Shown here in pieces: positions 26,378-34,609 of a DNA stretch of 64,000 nt; the stretch's first letter is position 1; each line of letters begins with the position of its first letter. The translations under genes were made by a program, and so were the position numbers. Source of the stretch: Streptomyces antioxidans (lineage in GTDB: Bacteria; Actinomycetota; Actinomycetes; Streptomycetales; Streptomycetaceae); the NCBI RefSeq assembly GCF_000968685.2, contig NZ_LAKD02000088.1, positions 1 through 64,000 on the forward strand, read 5' to 3'. The notes beneath the pieces were generated by a model that made no database searches, had not been told where the DNA came from, and was given only the letters and a program-made list of their open reading frames with translations.

Positions 26378-26418
26378 GGGGCCGGGCCCCAGGAGCTTCC
26401 TCCTGGGCCCGGCCCTTT
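26378..26418 (+). terminator. Hairpin terminator after divIVA
   Basis: GGGCCGGGCCCCAGGA at 26378-26394 pairs with TCCTGGGCCCGGCCC at 26401-26415 with one bulged C, and TTT follows. It lies 44 bp past the divIVA stop codon and closes the dcw cluster. Confidence 0.75.
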
Positions 26419-26492
26419 GCCGTGCCTGCGGCTTGGGGGGCTTTTCCCCTACCCGCCCCTTCCCGTAACCGGGGCTCCGCCCCGGACCCTGG

Positions 26493-26618
26493 TCCTCAAT
26501 CGCCGGACGGGCTGGTTTGTCGTAACTCGGGCGCTGGACTCTGGTCCTCAATCGCCGGACGGGCTGGTTTGTCGTAACTCGGGGGCCGGACCCTGGTCCT
26601 CAATCGCCGGACCGGCTG
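26493..26618. repeat. 52-bp direct repeats (two full copies, third partial)
   Basis: TCCTCAATCGCCGGACGGGC begins at 26493 and 26545, and a one-base variant at 26597, an exact 52-bp period. The repeat also includes GGTTTGTCGTAACTCGGG. Similar TCAATCGCCGGAC motifs are, to my knowledge, common between genes in Streptomyces genomes. Function is unknown beyond hairpin formation with 26623-26644. Confidence 0.8.
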
Positions 26619-26644
26619 AGATCAGCCCGTCCGGCGATTGAGGA
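26597..26644. terminator. 22-bp stem hairpin, likely bidirectional terminator
   Basis: 26597-26618 pairs with 26623-26644 over 22 positions with one mismatch and a 4-nt AGAT loop. It lies between the convergent divIVA and ileS, 50 bp past the ileS stop codon, so it can terminate ileS transcription from the minus strand. Confidence 0.75.
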
Positions 26645-26694
26645 CACGCTCGAAGGGCGTCCGGGGCGGGTGGGGGACAAACCCCCGGACGGGG

Positions 26695-29600
26695 TTACGC
26701 CTTGCGGAGGCGGAAGGTGAGGCCCAGGGGGGCGTCCTCGAAGGGGGCGCCGTACGCCGCATCTGCCTCGCCCGCCGCGAAATCGGTCGCCAGGACCTCG
26801 TCCGCGATCAGCTCCGCGTGGTCGGCGAGGGCCCGACGGAGCTCCTCGTCGGCCGACTGCCACCGCAGCGCGATCCGGTCGGCCACATCCAGCCCGCTGT
26901 TCTTACGGGCCTCCTGGATCAGCCGGATCACATCACGCGCGAGGCCCGCGCGCCGCAGCTCCGGGGTGATCTCCAGGTCGAGGGCAACCGTGGCGCCCGC
27001 GTCGGAGGCGACGGACCAGCCCTCGCGCGGGGTCTCGGTGATGATGACCTCGTCGGGAGAGAGTGCGACCGTCTCGCCGTCCACCACGACCGACGCGTTC
27101 CCCTCGCGCAGCGCGACCGACAGCGCCGCCGCGTCGGCCTCCGCGACCGCCTTGGCGACCGGCTGGGTGCCCTTGCCGAAGCGCTTGCCCAGGGCGCGGA
27201 AGTTGGCCTTCGCGGTCGTGTCGACCAGCGAGCCGCCGACCTCGCTCAGGGACGCGAGCGAGGAGACGTTCAGCTCCTCCTCGATCTGGGCGCGCAGTTC
27301 GGCGCCGAGGGCTTCGAAGCCGGAGGCGGCGACCAGCGCGCGCGACAGCGGCTGGCGCGTCTTCACACCGGACTCCGCGCGGGTCGCGCGCCCCAGCTCC
27401 ACCAGGCGCCGCACCAGCGCCATCCGCTCCGAGAGGGACGGGTCGATCATCGAACGGTCCGGCTCCGGCCAGCTGGTCAGGTGCACCGAGGCGGGGGCCT
27501 CCGGGGTCACCGGGACGACCAGGTCCTGCCAGACCCGCTCGGTGATGAAGGGCACCAGGGGCGCCATCAGCCGGGTGACCGTCTCGACGACATCGTGCAG
27601 GGTCCGCAGCGCGGCGGCGTCGCCCTGCCAGAAGCGGCGGCGCGAGCGGCGCACGTACCAGTTGGACAGGTCGTCGACGAAGGCCGACAGCAGCTTTCCG
27701 GCGCGCTGGGTGTCGTACGCCTCCAGGGACTCGGTGACCTGCTCGGTGAGCGTGCCCAGCTCGCCCAGCAGCCAGCGGTCGAGCAGCGGCCGCCCGGCCG
27801 GGGCCGGGTCGGCCGCGGACGGCGCCCAGCCCGAGGTGCGGGCGTACAGCGCCTGGAAGGCGACCGTGTTCCAGTAGGTGAGCAGCGTCTTGCGCACGAC
27901 CTCCTGGATGGTGCCGTGGCCCACTCGGCGGGCGGCCCACGGTGAGCCGCCCGCGGCCATGAACCAGCGCACCGCGTCCGCGCCGTGCTGATCCATCAGC
28001 GGGATCGGCTGAAGGATGTTGCCCAGGTGCTTGGACATCTTCCGGCCGTCCTCGGCCAGGATGTGACCGAGACAGACCACGTTTTCATATGAGGACTTAT
28101 CGAAGACGAGCGTGCCGACCGCCATCAGCGTGTAGAACCAGCCGCGGGTCTGGTCGATGGCCTCGGAGATGAACTGCGCCGGGTAGCGCCGCTCGAAGAG
28201 CTCCTTGTTGCGGTACGGGTAGCCGTACTGGGCGAAGGGCATCGAGCCCGAGTCGTACCAGGCGTCGATGACCTCGGGCACCCGCTCGGCCGTCAGCGAG
28301 CAGCCGTCGGCGGGGCAGGTGAAGGTGACCGCGTCGATGTACGGCCGGTGCGGGTCCAGACCGCTCTGGTCGGTGCCGGTCAGCTCGGAGAGCTCGGCGA
28401 GGGAGCCGACGCAGGTGAGATGGGACTCGGCGCAGCGCCAGATGGGCAGCGGGGTGCCCCAGTAGCGATTCCGGGACAGCGCCCAGTCGATGTTGTTATT
28501 GAGCCAGTCGCCATAGCGACCGGTCTTGACCGACTCGGGATACCAGTTGGTCTTCTCGTTCTCCCGCAGCAGCGCGTCCTTGATGGCGGTGGTGCGGATG
28601 TACCAGGACGGCTGGGCGTAGTAGAGCAGCGCGGTGTGGCAGCGCCAGCAGTGCGGGTAGCTGTGCTCGTACGGCACGTGCCGGAACAGCAGCCCGCGCT
28701 CCTTGAGGTCCGCCGTCAGCGCCTCGTCGGCCTTCTTGAAGAACTGGCCGCCGATCAGGTCCAGGCCCTCCTCGAAGGTGCCGTCCGGCCGGACCGGGTT
28801 GACCACCGGCAGCCCGTAGGCCCGGCAGGTCAGCAGGTCGTCCTCGCCGAAGGCGGGGGACTGGTGGACCAGACCGGTGCCGTCCTCGGTCGTCACATAC
28901 TCGGCGTTGACCACGAAGTGGGCGTCGGGGATCTCCACCAGCCCGAACGGGCGCCGATAGCTCCAGCGCTCCATCTCGGCCCCGGTGAAGGACTCCCCGG
29001 TGAGGGTCCAGCCCTCGCCGAGCGCCTTCTCGACCAGCGGCTCGGCGACGACCAGCTTCTCCCTGCCGTCGCTGGCGACCACGTAGCGCACCTCCGGGTG
29101 CGCGGCCACGGCGGTGTTGGAGACCAGGGTCCACGGTGTGGTCGTCCACACCAGCAGCGCCGCCTCGCCCGCCAGCGGGCCCGAGGTCAGCGGGAAGCGG
29201 ACGAAGACCGACGGGTCGACGACCGTCTCATAGCCCTGGGCCAGCTCGTGGTCGGACAGCCCGGTGCCGCAGCGCGGGCACCAGGGGGCCACGCGGTGGT
29301 CCTGGACCAGCAGACCCTTGGCGAAGATCTCCTTGAGGGACCACCACACGGACTCGATGTATCCCGGGTTCATGGTCCAGTACGCGCCGTCGAGATCGGT
29401 CCAGTACCCCATCCGGGTGGTGAGCTCGGCGAAGGCGTCGGTGTGCCGGGTCACCGACTCCCGGCACCTGGCGTTGAACTCGGCGATGCCGTACGCCTCG
29501 ATGTCCTTCTTGCCGTTGAACCCCAGCTCCTTCTCGACCGCCAGCTCGACCGGCAGGCCGTGGCAGTCCCAGCCCGCCTTACGGTCGACGTGATAGCCCC

Positions 29601-29832
29601 GCATGGTGCGGAAGCGCGGGAAGACGTCCTTGAAGACGCGGGCCTCGATGTGGTGGGCGCCCGGCATGCCGTTCGCGGTCGGGGGGCCCTCGTAGAAGAC
29701 CCACTCCGGCCGCCCCTCGGACTGCTCGAGGCTACGGGCGAAGATCTTGTTCTCCCGCCAGAAGTCGAGCACGGCGTGCTCAAGGGCGGGCAGGTCGACC
29801 TGGGCGGGCACCTGGCGGTACTGCGGCGTCAT
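26695..29832 (-). CDS. ileS: Isoleucyl-tRNA synthetase
   Basis: This 1045-residue class I synthetase charges tRNA-Ile. PPTANGMPGAHHIEARV includes the HIGH-equivalent as GAHH at residues 58-61, where the order of Gly and His is swapped relative to HxGH. KMSK is at 598-601 (EDGRKMSKHLGN). An editing domain lies between (VVWTTTPWTL-type segment), and a long C-terminal anticodon-binding part follows. Length and motifs fit the eukaryote-like IleRS2 type. The ATG at 29832 is preceded by GGAGGAAGAAGAG inside a T-box leader; in-frame sequence further upstream is riboswitch, not protein. Confidence 0.97.
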   Translation of the reverse strand: MTPQYRQVPAQVDLPALEHAVLDFWRENKIFARSLEQSEGRPEWVFYEGPPTANGMPGAHHIEARVFKDVFPRFRTMRGYHVDRKAGWDCHGLPVELAVEKELGFNGKKDIEAYGIAEFNARCRESVTRHTDAFAELTTRMGYWTDLDGAYWTMNPGYIESVWWSLKEIFAKGLLVQDHRVAPWCPRCGTGLSDHELAQGYETVVDPSVFVRFPLTSGPLAGEAALLVWTTTPWTLVSNTAVAAHPEVRYVVASDGREKLVVAEPLVEKALGEGWTLTGESFTGAEMERWSYRRPFGLVEIPDAHFVVNAEYVTTEDGTGLVHQSPAFGEDDLLTCRAYGLPVVNPVRPDGTFEEGLDLIGGQFFKKADEALTADLKERGLLFRHVPYEHSYPHCWRCHTALLYYAQPSWYIRTTAIKDALLRENEKTNWYPESVKTGRYGDWLNNNIDWALSRNRYWGTPLPIWRCAESHLTCVGSLAELSELTGTDQSGLDPHRPYIDAVTFTCPADGCSLTAERVPEVIDAWYDSGSMPFAQYGYPYRNKELFERRYPAQFISEAIDQTRGWFYTLMAVGTLVFDKSSYENVVCLGHILAEDGRKMSKHLGNILQPIPLMDQHGADAVRWFMAAGGSPWAARRVGHGTIQEVVRKTLLTYWNTVAFQALYARTSGWAPSAADPAPAGRPLLDRWLLGELGTLTEQVTESLEAYDTQRAGKLLSAFVDDLSNWYVRRSRRRFWQGDAAALRTLHDVVETVTRLMAPLVPFITERVWQDLVVPVTPEAPASVHLTSWPEPDRSMIDPSLSERMALVRRLVELGRATRAESGVKTRQPLSRALVAASGFEALGAELRAQIEEELNVSSLASLSEVGGSLVDTTAKANFRALGKRFGKGTQPVAKAVAEADAAALSVALREGNASVVVDGETVALSPDEVIITETPREGWSVASDAGATVALDLEITPELRRAGLARDVIRLIQEARKNSGLDVADRIALRWQSADEELRRALADHAELIADEVLATDFAAGEADAAYGAPFEDAPLGLTFRLRKA

Positions 29833-30114
29833 CGGGGCTCTTCTTCCTCCGGCGGACACGTGCTCTTCCGTTTCCGTCGGAGGGACGAGAGCCGTGCGCT
29901 CCCGCGGTACCACCCTCCTTGACCGGCAGCGGCTGGCTCCCGGCCCCCTCATTGGGATCGCGATGCCGGTTCTACTGACCCAGGGCGGGCGTTCTTCCGG
30001 CGGCTCCGGGGTGATCCTTCACATCGCGCTCGCCCCCGGGCTCACACCGTCCCCGGGTCGCTCTGGGCCGCCTACGACGCTACTCGTCCCCATCCACGCC
30101 TTTCGCTGGGCCCC
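29833..30114 (-). promoter_or_regulatory. T-box riboswitch controlling ileS
   Basis: Read on the minus strand, the ileS leader contains the invariant T-box sequence TGGTACCGCG (29903-29912), which pairs with the uncharged tRNA acceptor end. Near its 5' end it has a GACGAGTA bulge motif typical of Stem I. An isoleucine codon ATC at 30013-30015, followed by A, is a candidate specifier. A CCCTCC segment near 29877-29884 can pair with the GGAGG Shine-Dalgarno near 29847-29851, and no T-tract terminator is seen. This fits the translational type known for actinobacterial ileS. A TACACT -10 candidate lies at 30115-30120. Confidence 0.9.
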
Positions 30115-30450
30115 AGTGTACGGGGCCGGGAAGCCCCGGGCCGACCGAATAAGGCACTGCCCGGTCACCGCCGGGGCACTGCTCCGAACGGGGGACCCCG
30201 GGTCCGGGAACTGACCCGAATGGCCAGGCGCCGGGCGCCGCGGGCGGGGTCGTCACGCTGGGTCACCCCCGGGTACCGGATCCCGGACGGATTACCGGAC
30301 GCGGAGTGGGGCACAACGGTGGAGACCGGCTTGTCGTACGGGCAAGCCGGGCGAATCGGGCGGCGTGCCCCGTTGCCGCCCGCCCGGAGTCGATTTATCG
30401 TTCCGGAACGATTCGCGCGCAAGATCACAATATGTGAAGGGGCCGCGGCC
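30115..30450. other. Divergent region between ileS leader and DksA-like gene
   Basis: It contains the putative -10 (TACACT, minus strand, 30115-30120) of the ileS transcript and a 16-bp palindrome at 30397-30412 facing the plus-strand gene. The frame open upstream of 30451 lacks coding character. Confidence 0.55.
30397..30412. promoter_or_regulatory. Perfect 16-bp palindrome ATCGTTCCGGAACGAT
   Basis: Both halves match exactly with no spacer. It ends 38 bp before the DksA-like start codon; CACAAT at 30426-30431 could be the -10, which would place the palindrome over the -35 region. It is probably an operator for a dimeric regulator, not identified here. Confidence 0.65.
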
Positions 30451-31203
30451 ATGGTGGCGAGAAAGACCACCGTGCGGAAGAGCACGGCAAAGGCGACGGA
30501 GGCCGCGCCCGGCAAGAAGAGCGCCTCGGGCAAGAAGGCCGTCAACGAGACCGCGGCACCCGGCAGGGCCGCCGCGCAGGGCGCCGCCAAGGCGGCGAAG
30601 AAGAGCGCGAAGAAGAGCGCACCGAAGAAGAAGTCGGAGACGCCCACCAGGAAGGCCGCGCCCGCCGACGAGGCGGTGCCCGCGAAGAAGACGGGAGCCA
30701 GGAAAGTGGTTGCGAAGAAGACCTCAGGCGGTGCGCCGACCGGCAAGAAGGCCACGGCGACGGCGCCGCCCCTGCCCAAGGCCCGCGCGGCGGGCGCCCC
30801 GGTCGACCCCAGCGAGCTCGCGGTCCGCCCGGGCGAGGACCCCTGGTCGGCCGAGGAGGTGGAGGAGGCGCGCGCCGGGCTGCTCACCGAGGCCGGCCGG
30901 CTGCGCACCGAGATCCTCACCTCCGAGGAGGCGATCACCGGGCTGATGCGCGACTCCGGTGACGGCGCCGGCGACGACCAGGCCGACACCGGTACCAAGA
31001 ACATCACCCGCGAGCATGAGATGGCCCTGGCCGGAAACGCCCGCGAGATGCTGCTCCAGACCGAGCGCGCCCTGGAGCGGCTGGACACCGGGACGTACGG
31101 GCTGTGCGAGAGCTGTGGCAACCCGATCGGCAAGGCGCGGATGCAGGCGTTCCCCCGGGCCACGCTGTGTGTCGAGTGCAAGCAGCGCCAGGAGCGGCGC
31201 TGA
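30451..31203 (+). CDS. DksA/TraR-type zinc-finger protein with Lys/Ala-rich N-terminus
   Basis: This 250-residue protein has two parts. Residues 1-110 are Lys/Ala/Pro-rich with repeated KK and AKK motifs, like histone-H1-type tails that bind nucleic acid. The C-terminal half is a coiled-coil hairpin followed by a four-Cys zinc finger, CESCGNPIGKARMQAFPRAT then LCVEC, as in DksA/TraR proteins that enter the RNA polymerase secondary channel. Such a gene is usual next to ileS and lspA in Streptomyces. The ATG at 30451 is chosen by domain start. DNA or polymerase binding is inferred. Confidence 0.85.
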   Translation: MVARKTTVRKSTAKATEAAPGKKSASGKKAVNETAAPGRAAAQGAAKAAKKSAKKSAPKKKSETPTRKAAPADEAVPAKKTGARKVVAKKTSGGAPTGKKATATAPPLPKARAAGAPVDPSELAVRPGEDPWSAEEVEEARAGLLTEAGRLRTEILTSEEAITGLMRDSGDGAGDDQADTGTKNITREHEMALAGNAREMLLQTERALERLDTGTYGLCESCGNPIGKARMQAFPRATLCVECKQRQERR

Positions 31204-31273
31204 CGCCCGTACGCGTGTGCCGTACGCTCGTCCCTCACAGGGGGAGACAGGCTCACGAGGTTGAGGGACTCAC

Positions 31274-31861
31274 GTGACAGAGGCGGAGCAGGCCATCGGT
31301 ACGCCGGACGCGGGGAAGGCGGAGGAGGGCGCCGGGACCAGCGCCGCCGGATCCGGTGAGGCCGCGGAGGGCAAGGGGAAGCGGCGGGTCGGCGTGCTCC
31401 TCGCGGTCGCGGCGCTGGCCTATCTGATCGATCTGACCAGCAAGCTGGCCGTGGTCGCGAAGCTGGAGCACCACGCTCCGGTCGAGGTGATCGGCAGCTG
31501 GCTGCAGTTCGAGGTGATCCGCAACCGGGGGGCGGCGTTCGGCTTCGGCGAGGCCATGACCATCGTCTTCACGGTGATCGCGGTCGGCGTGATCGTGGTG
31601 ATCGCGCGGCTGGCCCGCAAGCTCCACAGCCTGCCCTGGGCCATCGCGCTGGGGCTGCTGCTCGGCGGGGCCTTCGGCAATCTCACCGACCGGATCTTCC
31701 GTGCGCCCGGGGACTTCCAGGGGGCGGTCGTCGACTTCATCGCGCCCTCCCACTTCGCGGTCTTCAACCTCGCCGATTCGGCCATCGTGTGCGGCGGCTT
31801 CCTGATCGTGATCCTGTCCTTCCACGGTCTGGACCCGGACGGCACGGTCCACAAGGACTGA
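31274..31861 (+). CDS. lspA: Lipoprotein signal peptidase (signal peptidase II)
   Basis: LspA cleaves lipoprotein signal peptides in the membrane. The 195-residue protein has about 37 extra polar N-terminal residues, then four membrane helices. Aspartic protease signatures are present: catalytic Asp139 in GGAFGNLTDR and Asp168 in FNLADS, plus NRGAAFG at about 84-90. The GTG at 31274 is the start; a shorter protein from a later start is possible given the non-conserved leader. It precedes rluD, as in many bacteria. Confidence 0.95.
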   Translation: MTEAEQAIGTPDAGKAEEGAGTSAAGSGEAAEGKGKRRVGVLLAVAALAYLIDLTSKLAVVAKLEHHAPVEVIGSWLQFEVIRNRGAAFGFGEAMTIVFTVIAVGVIVVIARLARKLHSLPWAIALGLLLGGAFGNLTDRIFRAPGDFQGAVVDFIAPSHFAVFNLADSAIVCGGFLIVILSFHGLDPDGTVHKD

Positions 31862-31948
31862 CGGCACGGTCCACAACGGCCCACGAGGACCACGGCCGGT
31901 ATCCGACGGGCGTACGAACCGGTGCTCCCGGTCCGGCATACTCGTCGG

Positions 31949-32890
31949 GTGAGTACGATTCCCGAGATCCGCACCCTGCCCGTACCGGACGGTCTGGAGG
32001 GCGAGCGGGTCGATGCCGCGATCGCCCGCATGTTCGGCTTCTCCCGGACCAAGGCGGCCGAGCTGGCCGCCGCCGGAAAGGTGCAGCTCGACGGCAGCGT
32101 CGCCGGGAAGTCCGACCGGGTCTCCGGGGGTGCCTGGCTCGAGGTCGAGATGCCGCAGGCCGCGCCGCCGGTGCGGATCGTCGCCGAGCCCGTCGAGGGC
32201 ATGGACATCGTGCACGACGACGAGGACATCGTGGTCGTCTCCAAGCCGGTCGGCGTCGCCGCCCACCCCAGCCCCGGCTGGACCGGCCCCACCGTGATCG
32301 GCGGGCTCGCCGCCGCCGGGTTCCGCGTCTCCACCTCGGGCGCGGCCGAGCGTCAGGGGATCGTGCACCGGCTGGACGTCGGCACCTCCGGGCTGATGGT
32401 CGTCGCCAAGTCCGAACTCGCGTACTCCGTGCTCAAGCAGCAGTTCCGCGAGCGCACCGTGGACAAGCGCTACCACGCGCTGGTCCAGGGCCACCCGGAC
32501 CCGCTGAGCGGCACCATCGACGCCCCGATCGGCCGCCACCCCCAGCACGACTACAAGTGGGCGGTGACCGCGGACGGCAAGCCGAGCGTCACCCACTACG
32601 ACCTCATCGAGGCGTTCCGGGCCGCGAGCCTGCTGGACATCAAGCTGGAGACCGGCCGCACCCACCAGATCCGGGTGCATATGGCCGCCCACCGCCACCC
32701 CTGCGTCGGCGACCTCACCTACGGCGCGGACCCGACGCTCGCCAAGCGGCTGAAGCTGACCCGGCAGTGGCTGCACGCCGTGCGGCTCGGCTTCGAGCAC
32801 CCCGCGCACGGCGGCTGGGTCGAGTTCGAAAGCGCCTACCCGGACGATCTGCGCGGGGCGCTGGACATCGTGAAGGCCGAGAGCGCGTGA
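31949..32890 (+). CDS. rluD: RluD-type ribosomal large subunit pseudouridine synthase
   Basis: This 313-residue RNA-modifying enzyme has an N-terminal S4 RNA-binding domain (GERVDAAIARMFGFSRTKAAE) and the RluA/C/D catalytic domain with HRLDVGTSG (nucleophile Asp143), KRYHALV and TGRTHQIRVH. It should form pseudouridines in 23S rRNA. The GTG at 31949 is preferred: a CATACT -10-like hexamer ends eight bases upstream, suggesting a leaderless transcript, and the conserved S4 domain begins soon after. An upstream in-frame start at 31922 is less likely. Confidence 0.92.
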   Translation: MSTIPEIRTLPVPDGLEGERVDAAIARMFGFSRTKAAELAAAGKVQLDGSVAGKSDRVSGGAWLEVEMPQAAPPVRIVAEPVEGMDIVHDDEDIVVVSKPVGVAAHPSPGWTGPTVIGGLAAAGFRVSTSGAAERQGIVHRLDVGTSGLMVVAKSELAYSVLKQQFRERTVDKRYHALVQGHPDPLSGTIDAPIGRHPQHDYKWAVTADGKPSVTHYDLIEAFRAASLLDIKLETGRTHQIRVHMAAHRHPCVGDLTYGADPTLAKRLKLTRQWLHAVRLGFEHPAHGGWVEFESAYPDDLRGALDIVKAESA

Positions 32891-33351
32891 TCGGGGTCGT
32901 CGCCGACGGGGACCTGTCCGGCTGCTTCGTGGTCCGCCGGGAGGTCTTCGTGGTGGAGCAGCGGATCCCCGAGGAGGAGGAGATGGACGCGTACGACGCG
33001 CACGCCGTCCACCTCCTGGCCACCGACGGCGAGGGCCGCCCGGTGGGCACCGTCCGCTTTCTGCACGGCGCGGCCGCGGACAAGAAGTACGGCCACGCCG
33101 GTGTCGACGGCGCCACCACCGCCGTGCTCGGCCGCCTGGCGGTGGCCCCAGCCGCGCGGGGCACCGGGCTGGGGGCCGACCTGGTGCGGGCCGTCGAGGC
33201 GGAGGCGCACCGGCGCGGCCTGGCCGAGGTCTATCTGGAGGCCCAGACCCATGCGCTCGGCTTCTACGAGCGGCTGGGCTACGAGGCGTTCGGCCCCGAG
33301 TTCGACGAGGGCAGCGGCATTCCGCACCGGGCGATGCGACGGCCGTTGTAG
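32887..33351 (+). CDS. GNAT-family N-acetyltransferase
   Basis: This 154-residue protein has the GNAT fold: VFVVEQRIPEEEEMDAYD near the N-terminus, VLGRLAVAPAARGTGLGADLV as the acetyl-CoA loop at about residues 79-100, and QTHALGFYERLGYEAFG as the C-terminal motif. It resembles the ElaA-like subgroup; the substrate is not known. The GTG start overlaps the rluD stop codon, so the two are translationally coupled. Confidence 0.88.
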   Translation: MIGVVADGDLSGCFVVRREVFVVEQRIPEEEEMDAYDAHAVHLLATDGEGRPVGTVRFLHGAAADKKYGHAGVDGATTAVLGRLAVAPAARGTGLGADLVRAVEAEAHRRGLAEVYLEAQTHALGFYERLGYEAFGPEFDEGSGIPHRAMRRPL

Positions 33352-33353
33352 CG

Positions 33354-33374
33354 GCGGGCCGCGCGACGGCCCGC
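33354..33374. terminator. GC hairpin between convergent genes
   Basis: GCGGGCC at 33354-33360 pairs with GGCCCGC at 33368-33374. It lies three bases past the GNAT gene stop codon, with more GC-rich inverted sequence downstream. Confidence 0.5.
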
Positions 33375-33426
33375 GGCGGGCCGCGCGGGGCGGCGCGGAC
33401 GGTTGGCGTGGCCGCGGGCCGCCGGG

Positions 33427-33468
33427 CTCACCGTGGGTGCCTCACCGTGGGTGCCTCACCGTGGGTGC
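33427..33468. repeat. 14-bp tandem repeat, three exact copies
   Basis: CTCACCGTGGGTGC occurs at 33427, 33441 and 33455, followed by a partial fourth unit that contains the stop codon of the MscS-like gene. Each unit carries TGAG on the minus strand. Confidence 0.8.
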
Positions 33469-33469
33469 C

Positions 33470-34609
33470 TCACCGCGAGGGCCGGGCGTCCTTGCGCCGC
33501 CCGTCCTCGAAGCGGGCGAAGTGGTCGTGGTGCTCCCGGCGGTGCTCGCCCTCCAGCAGCGCCTGCGGGGCCTGGGCGGCCGGGGCGGTGGCGATGCGCG
33601 GCAGCGCGTACGGATGGGTGTCCCGCAGCCAGGTGATCATCTTCTCCCGCACCTCACAGCGCACGGTCCACGCGTCGTCCGAATCACGCGCCGTGATGAG
33701 CGCCCGTACCAGGATGGTGCTCGGGGTGGTGTCCGTCACCACCAGGTTCCAGTCCCGGCCGTCCCAGGCCGGGGACTTCTGCACGATCTCGCGCAGCTGC
33801 TCCCGCATCTCCTCGATCGGCGCGGTGTGGTCCAGGTGGAAGAGGACCGTGGCCGTCTTCTGGGCGCCGCCGCGCGACCAGTTCTCGAACGGCTTGTTGG
33901 TGAAGTACGACACCGGCATGGTGATCCGGCGCTCGTCCCAGGTCCGTACGGACAGGAAGGTCAGCGTGATCTCCTCGACCGTGCCCCACTCGCCGTCCAC
34001 GACCACCGTGTCGCCGATCCGCACCATGTCGCCGAAGGCGATCTGCAGCCCCGCGAAGAGGTTCCCCAGCGTGGACTGGGCGGCCACACCGGCGACCACC
34101 CCGAGGATCCCGGCGGAGGCCAGCATGGAGGTGCCGACCGTGCGCATCGTCGGGAAGGTCAGCAGCATGGCGGCGGCGGCCACCACGCCGACGATCGCGG
34201 CCACCACCCGCTGGATTAGCGTCACCTGGGTGCGCACCCGGCGCACCCGCGCGGGGTCGTGGGCGCTGGAGGAGGCGTAGCGGAAGTAGGAGGACTCCAC
34301 CACCGCCGAGGAGACCCGCACCATGAGCCACGCGGTGGCCGCGATGAGCACCAGCGCCAGCAGCTGGCCGATCGCGGGACCGTGCTCCCGGACCACCCTC
34401 GCCCGCGTCTCGTCGTACGAGCCGCTCAGCAACGCCGTGCACACGGTCACCTGGAGCGGAAGCCGGCAGCGGCGCAGATGGCCCCACAGGGGGGTCTCGG
34501 GATGCCGGGCGTCGACCCTCCGCAGCAGCCAGTCGGCGGCCCAGCCGATGAACAGCGTGATGGCCAGTGAGCCGCCGATGACGATGAGCGGACGCAGCAC
34601 GTCCTCCAT
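33470..34609 (-). CDS. MscS-family mechanosensitive channel
   Basis: This 379-residue membrane protein has about four or five helices and an MscS pore and beta domain: GILGVVAGVAAQSTLGNLFAGLQIAF, then VRIGDTVVVDGEWGTVEEITLTFLSVRTWD, and the C-terminal alpha/beta region. It should release solutes under osmotic downshock or act in signalling. The ATG at 34609 is two codons after an alternative GTG at 34615. The basic His/Arg-rich tail ends at a 14-bp tandem repeat. It is divergent from the dienelactone hydrolase gene. Confidence 0.9.
   Translation of the reverse strand: MEDVLRPLIVIGGSLAITLFIGWAADWLLRRVDARHPETPLWGHLRRCRLPLQVTVCTALLSGSYDETRARVVREHGPAIGQLLALVLIAATAWLMVRVSSAVVESSYFRYASSSAHDPARVRRVRTQVTLIQRVVAAIVGVVAAAAMLLTFPTMRTVGTSMLASAGILGVVAGVAAQSTLGNLFAGLQIAFGDMVRIGDTVVVDGEWGTVEEITLTFLSVRTWDERRITMPVSYFTNKPFENWSRGGAQKTATVLFHLDHTAPIEEMREQLREIVQKSPAWDGRDWNLVVTDTTPSTILVRALITARDSDDAWTVRCEVREKMITWLRDTHPYALPRIATAPAAQAPQALLEGEHRREHHDHFARFEDGRRKDARPSR

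Larger units (their letters stand above)
26421..26694. repeat. Intergenic repeat element D (divIVA-ileS gap)
   Basis: The left arm at about 26421-26483 (CGTGCCTGCGGC, then CCCCTACCCGCCCCTTCCCG and GGGGCTCCGCCCC) matches the left arms of the elements at 46977, 50090 and 60220. An approximate inverted partner lies near 26661-26684 (GGGGCGGGTGGGGGACAAA). Between them are three 52-bp direct repeats and a long hairpin. No gene is supported. It lies between convergent genes. Confidence 0.6.

Noticed and set aside
26493..26644. CRISPR-like appearance of the 52-bp repeats
   Set aside because: The units are head-to-tail without unique spacers, there are only three, and no cas genes occur in the window.
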